Assembly (NCBI RefSeq): GCF_039871655.1
Contig: NZ_JBDPLZ010000012.1
Coordinates: 1-64,000, forward strand
Direction: 5' to 3'
Source of the DNA: Actinocorallia sp039871655
GTDB lineage: Bacteria; Actinomycetota; Actinomycetes; Streptosporangiales; Streptosporangiaceae
Length of the DNA: 64,000 nucleotides
The notes under the pieces were generated by a model. It did no database searches. It was not told the origin of the DNA and saw only the letters and a list, made by a program, of their open reading frames with translations. The position numbers were made by a program, and so were the translations under genes. Positions 60,609 to 64,000 of this stretch are shown here, piece after piece. The first letter of the stretch is position 1. The number at the start of each line of letters is the position of its first letter.

Positions 60609-60848
60609 TCAGTAGGCGCCGATGACGACGGCGGCGGACGTGCCGAGCCACAGCAGGACGACGGTGTCGCCCACGGTCGGCGTGTAGTGGGACAGGTAGG
60701 GCAGGTCGACGGGGGCTCCGCCCAGCGCGACCGTGACGAGGGGCCCCGCGACTGCGGTCACCGTGCCGGTGACGGGGCGCTGTGTCTCCCGGCCGCGGCT
60801 CAGCCGCTGGGTCAGCTCGCGCCGGCCTCGCCAGCTTTCGAGGCTCAT
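60609..60848 (-). CDS. Small phage baseplate-like protein
   Basis: The 79-aa product (MSLESWRGRRELTQRLSRGR at the start) has an OB-like set of strands (VTGTVTAVAGPLVTVALGG, VGDTVVLLWLGTSAAVVIG). This resembles small tail or spike-hub domains. It overlaps the next gene upstream by 4 bases. Confidence 0.55.
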   Translation of the reverse strand: MSLESWRGRRELTQRLSRGRETQRPVTGTVTAVAGPLVTVALGGAPVDLPYLSHYTPTVGDTVVLLWLGTSAAVVIGAY

Positions 60849-61978
60849 ACGCCCTCCTCCATGGATCGCTGGCGGGTGGCCAGGCCGAGGGTGCCGTCGA
60901 CGGTGAGGGGGATGGTGACGGCGTCGAGCTGGAAGACGCGGACTGCGCCGTCCGGCATGCTCACCCGGACGGCGTCACCGGGATCGAGCCCCGGATGGGG
61001 GACCGCGGTGCAGTCGACGACCGTGTCGGCCAGGGAGTGCCTGGCCAGCAGCAGGTCGGCGGCGGCCTGGGCCTTGGCGTGGTCGGTGAGCAGGCCTGAG
61101 GTGTAGACCCACACCCGTTCGCCGAACGGGCCGCCGACATACGTCGGGCTGCTCGGGTCGGAGTTCTCGGCGACGGCCTGCGCGGCGGGAGCGTCCTCGG
61201 ACGCCTCGCCGCGGGCGATCACCACGTTCCAGACGCTGCTGCGGTCCTGCCCGGCCTGGGCCTCCAGTTGGACGCCGTTCGGCCCGGTGTCCAGGTCCCA
61301 GACGGGTTCGGCGACCTCGTCCAGGCGCCGGAACCGCCAGACGCCCTCCCTGTCGGGGAAGACCTCCACGCCGAACGACGTGGCGATCTCGTCGATGGCG
61401 GCGAGCCGGTCGGACTCGAAGACGGTGCCGTCGGGGAGCGTCCCGGTGCCGAGCGCGTCCCACTCGGCGGTGTCGTAGTCGATCGTTCCGAAGTCCGCGG
61501 GCAGCCCGCCCTGGATCAGGGTGAGCAGGACGTCACGGGCGACCAGGCCGCCCGCGGCGAACGGCTCGCGCAGCTTGGCGTCCCGCAGGTAGGAGCGGTA
61601 GCCGCCGGCCTTCACCGTGACGGCCGTGGAGACCGCGGCGCGCTTGAAGTGCTCGACCAGCAGATGCCCCAGCGGGACCTCGGCGGCAGAGCCGTCCGGG
61701 AGCCGCACCCCGCGGTAGGGCCGGATGACCAGCCCGTACACGTTCAGGTCGGCGATGCTGATCGCGTCCGTGCCCAGCAGCCCGCCGTTCTCGGTGAGCT
61801 GTACGGTGAGCTCGGCGGCGGAGTACACGTCGGTGTTGCGGTCGAGGGTCACCGACCCCGCCGAGATCTCCAGATTGTCGCTGAGCTTCACCTGGGTGCC
61901 GCGCCACAGCTCCACCCGGACGGTCATCTCGTGCGGGCCGCGGATCAGCTCGCCGAACAGCGCGTCCGTCGGCCACAT
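60845..61978 (-). CDS. Phage tail protein (DUF5047 type)
   Basis: The 377-aa protein starts at ATG 61978 (MWPTDALFGELIRGPHEMTV). It is beta-rich throughout, with VRVELWRGTQVKLSDNLEIS, LSLTLDR-like strands and a C-terminal HPGLDPGDAVRVSMPDGAVR. The closest domain I know is DUF5047, found in actinophage tail modules. Its start codon overlaps the stop of the gene before (ATGA). Confidence 0.7.
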   Translation of the reverse strand: MWPTDALFGELIRGPHEMTVRVELWRGTQVKLSDNLEISAGSVTLDRNTDVYSAAELTVQLTENGGLLGTDAISIADLNVYGLVIRPYRGVRLPDGSAAEVPLGHLLVEHFKRAAVSTAVTVKAGGYRSYLRDAKLREPFAAGGLVARDVLLTLIQGGLPADFGTIDYDTAEWDALGTGTLPDGTVFESDRLAAIDEIATSFGVEVFPDREGVWRFRRLDEVAEPVWDLDTGPNGVQLEAQAGQDRSSVWNVVIARGEASEDAPAAQAVAENSDPSSPTYVGGPFGERVWVYTSGLLTDHAKAQAAADLLLARHSLADTVVDCTAVPHPGLDPGDAVRVSMPDGAVRVFQLDAVTIPLTVDGTLGLATRQRSMEEGV

Positions 61979-62778
61979 CAGGGGCCCCCGACCGGCAGGG
62001 TGTCGCGCACCCAGTGCAGATAGGAGCCGTAGGCGCCCAGCACGTCGCTGTACTCGTCGTACACGCCGAGCCAGTCGCCGTAGCCGGTGCCGACGCCCTC
62101 GGTGATCAGCGGGGTGACGGGGGCGGCGACCTGGGTGCAGGCCAGCTCCCAGCGTCGCGCGGTCTCCCACGCGGTGCGGCCGACCCGCATCTCCTTGGTC
62201 GCCTGCGCCAGGAAGTACAGGTTGCCGCCCTCGTCGGGGGCGCCCTGCAGCAGCAGGTGGGGCGCGAAGCCGATGAGCCGCCGCAGGTCGTCGGCCTCCC
62301 GCTTGGTGAAGGTGAGGAGCGTGAGCGTGAAGGTCGCCCTGCGCCGCACGTCGGCGATGGTCACCGGGTCGGGCCGCCCGACGACGTAGTGCACGCCGGC
62401 GGAGATGTCGCGGTTCAGCTCGGGCAGCGCGACGATCTCCACCTGGGTGGACAGCGACGGGTGCGACACGTCCCGCAGCCAGGTCCGCCGGTAGGGGAGG
62501 CGGGCGGCGACCTGGCCGCCGATCTCCAGGACGTCGCCGTCGGCGTCGAGGACCCGGCACAGGTAGACGTTGTCCTCGTCCAGCCACGCCTCGAAGTCGG
62601 CGGCGACGGCCTGGCCGTCGTTCAGCGCCAGTCCCCGCATGGTCCGGACGACCTGCAGCTCGCCGTCCGCCCCGGACCGGTAGACCGTGACGGCCTCGGC
62701 GGCGGCGTTGTCCGTGGACACCTCCAGCAGGACCTGCGCGAGGTCCGCCTGGGGTGTTGCCGTGATGGTCGTGGTCAT
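61978..62778 (-). CDS. Phage tail-tip associated protein
   Basis: The 266-aa protein (MTTTITATPQADLAQVLLEV) has fibronectin-like first strands (VTVYRSGADGELQVV, LDEDNVYLCRVLDADGDVLE) and a middle block (SHPSLSTQVEIVALPELNRD) of phage tail or distal tail character. It sits directly after the tape-measure gene and overlaps it by 4 bases, the usual place of a distal-tail protein. Confidence 0.65.
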   Translation of the reverse strand: MTTTITATPQADLAQVLLEVSTDNAAAEAVTVYRSGADGELQVVRTMRGLALNDGQAVAADFEAWLDEDNVYLCRVLDADGDVLEIGGQVAARLPYRRTWLRDVSHPSLSTQVEIVALPELNRDISAGVHYVVGRPDPVTIADVRRRATFTLTLLTFTKREADDLRRLIGFAPHLLLQGAPDEGGNLYFLAQATKEMRVGRTAWETARRWELACTQVAAPVTPLITEGVGTGYGDWLGVYDEYSDVLGAYGSYLHWVRDTLPVGGP

Positions 62779-64000
62779 CGGACCCCTCCCGCGACGTAGA
62801 GTTCCCGGGCCAGGTCGGTGTTGTTGCGGTCGACCTCGACCCGCACGATGTCCCGCAGCTCGGTGTCGCCGATGTACACCCGCACGTTCGGCGCGGCCCC
62901 GCCGCGCACGAACTCCCCGAGCCGCGACAGCGGGATGACGGCCTCGGCCTCGCCGGCCTCGCCGATGACCGCCAGGTTCCCGCCGGACCGGGGCATCACG
63001 ATGCCGCCCTCGGCCAGTTTCGGAATGGTCGGCAGGTTGAGTCCGCCGAACTTGATGCCGGGAAGATTGATCTTGATCCCGTTCAGCTTGCGGATCACGC
63101 CGTTGACCAGCTCGATGATCCCGTTGATCGGTTCCCTGATCACGTTCCGGATCCCGCTGAACGCGGCGCTCGCGATCTTCGACAGTCCGCCCCAGGCCTT
63201 GCCCAGGCCGTCCTTGACCTTGTCGAATGCCTTGGGGATCGTGTTCCGGATCCAGTTGACGACCGGCGAGATGATGCCCTTGATCTTGCCCCAGACGTTG
63301 TTGATCACCGTCCGGACCCCGTTCACCGCGGCCCGCACCGCCGTCGTGACCGCCCGGAAGACGGTCACCACCACGGTCCGGTAGACGTTCACGTAGGTCC
63401 GGATGACCTTGGCGATCCCCTGGAACACCGCCGTCACGACCTGGCGGATGCCCTGCACCGCCCTGCTCACGAAGGGCCCGATCGCCCCCCACACCTGGGT
63501 GATCACCCGCCGCGCGGTGGTCATCGCCGTGCTCACGACCTTGCCGATCGTCTCGAAGACCTTCGACACGATCCGCCGCATCGTCTCCGACTGCATCGCC
63601 ATGTCGATGATCTTCGTCACGAGCGGCGCCAGCAGCGCCAGCAGCAGCCCGATCGCACTGCCCTTCATCGCGGTGTTCAACCCGCGCTGCGCGGTGGTCG
63701 CCCCATTGATTCCAGTTCTCAGCCGATCGAAGAACCCGCCACCGGTCGAGGCGTTTCTCCCATAGTCGGAAACCGATCTCCCGGCTCTGGAGGACTCGTC
63801 CCCGAGTTTTTTGAAGCTTGCGGCTGCTTTATCTGCCTGTCCTTTGATCCGACCGGTGGCCGTGGCTGCCTGATTGGCTCTGTTCTGGACGTTGGAAAAA
63901 TCCGAGGACGCGCGGGATGCGGAGCTTCCCAACTGGTTGAACGATCGGCTCGCGCTCTGTGCCGCTGTCCGGATCCGGCCCAATCCTTGAGCGGTCCTTG
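62775..64000 (-). CDS. Tape-measure protein (partial, runs off the window)
   Basis: The readable C-terminal 408 codons show a coiled-coil start (SASRSFNQLGSSASRASSDF), long amphipathic and membrane-like helices with repeated IGKVV, AAVNGV and VWGAIG units, GLLLALLAPLVTKIIDMAMQ, and a C-terminal EGGIVMPRSGGNLAVIGEAG then EAVIPLSRL. That last block is the hallmark of phage tail tape-measure proteins. The frame is open to the window end, so the N-terminus lies beyond. It sets tail length. Confidence 0.85.
   Translation of the reverse strand, partial: RTAQGLGRIRTAAQSASRSFNQLGSSASRASSDFSNVQNRANQAATATGRIKGQADKAAASFKKLGDESSRAGRSVSDYGRNASTGGGFFDRLRTGINGATTAQRGLNTAMKGSAIGLLLALLAPLVTKIIDMAMQSETMRRIVSKVFETIGKVVSTAMTTARRVITQVWGAIGPFVSRAVQGIRQVVTAVFQGIAKVIRTYVNVYRTVVVTVFRAVTTAVRAAVNGVRTVINNVWGKIKGIISPVVNWIRNTIPKAFDKVKDGLGKAWGGLSKIASAAFSGIRNVIREPINGIIELVNGVIRKLNGIKINLPGIKFGGLNLPTIPKLAEGGIVMPRSGGNLAVIGEAGEAEAVIPLSRLGEFVRGGAAPNVRVYIGDTELRDIVRVEVDRNNTDLARELYVAGGVR

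Noticed and set aside
1..64000. CRISPR arrays, tRNA and rRNA genes
   Set aside because: I saw no regularly spaced repeats and no tRNA-like or rRNA-like sequence, though short RNA genes could be missed by eye.

Overview
The window is high-GC actinomycete chromosome. The genes that point this way are the helix-turn-helix/DUF5753 plus DUF397 pair, the GAF-ANTAR and STAS proteins, the NarL-type two-component system, the GTG/TTG starts and the many 4-base ATGA/GTGA overlaps. The gene content would suit Actinomadura or a relative, but I cannot fix the genus from the sequence alone.

Layout. (1) 1-10.5 kb: an accessory block with broken IS5-family transposases at both ends, in opposite orientation. 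Between them lie three co-directional genes of unknown function (a beta-propeller-like protein and two very large proteins of 911 and 1186 aa) and, on the other strand, a small protein and an astacin-type zinc protease. This is my best candidate for an undescribed system. (2) 10.5-16.5 kb: ordinary genes, namely a DUF1905 protein, a secreted alginate-lyase-family protein, a Nudix hydrolase, a GH15 enzyme, a thioredoxin-like lipoprotein and small unknowns. (3) 16.7-21.4 kb: one 1556-aa membrane protein built as flippase-like, PAP2, pseudokinase, PAP2, kinase, flippase-like. (4) 21.4-32.2 kb and 47.3-55.5 kb: an aerobic cobalamin pathway in two blocks. The first holds cobQ-cobK, cbtB-cbtA, chlID-cobO-cobB-cobA and cobL-cobM. 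The second holds cobG-cobH-cobIJ and cobN-cobF. Three cobalamin riboswitches precede cbtB, chlID and cobN. CobG lacks its whole iron-sulphur domain.

(5) 32.2-47.2 kb, between the cobalamin blocks: a collagen-like secreted protein; a two-component system beside two small membrane proteins; a lipid or ketone oxidation cluster (esterase, Baeyer-Villiger-type monooxygenase, SDR fused to an acyl-CoA synthetase, divergent TetR with a clear operator); a patch of decayed genes (lipase, ANTAR and transposase remnants) around intact GAF-ANTAR and STAS genes; and a Tat-exported latex-clearing-protein (rubber oxygenase) homologue with all five known active-site positions conserved. (6) 55.7-58.4 kb: a DUF5753/DUF397 pair, a Uma2-family protein and a broken secreted-protein gene. 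(7) 58.4-64 kb: a phage tail module on the minus strand that ends at a strong bidirectional terminator and continues past the window edge with its tape-measure gene.

How the genes work together. CbtAB brings in cobalt. CobA, CobIJ, CobG, CobM, CobF, CobK, CobL and CobH build the corrin ring. CobB amidates it, CobN with the fused ChlI/ChlD protein inserts cobalt, CobO adenosylates and CobQ completes amidation. The nucleotide-loop genes (cobD, cobP/U, cobS, cobT) are not in the window.
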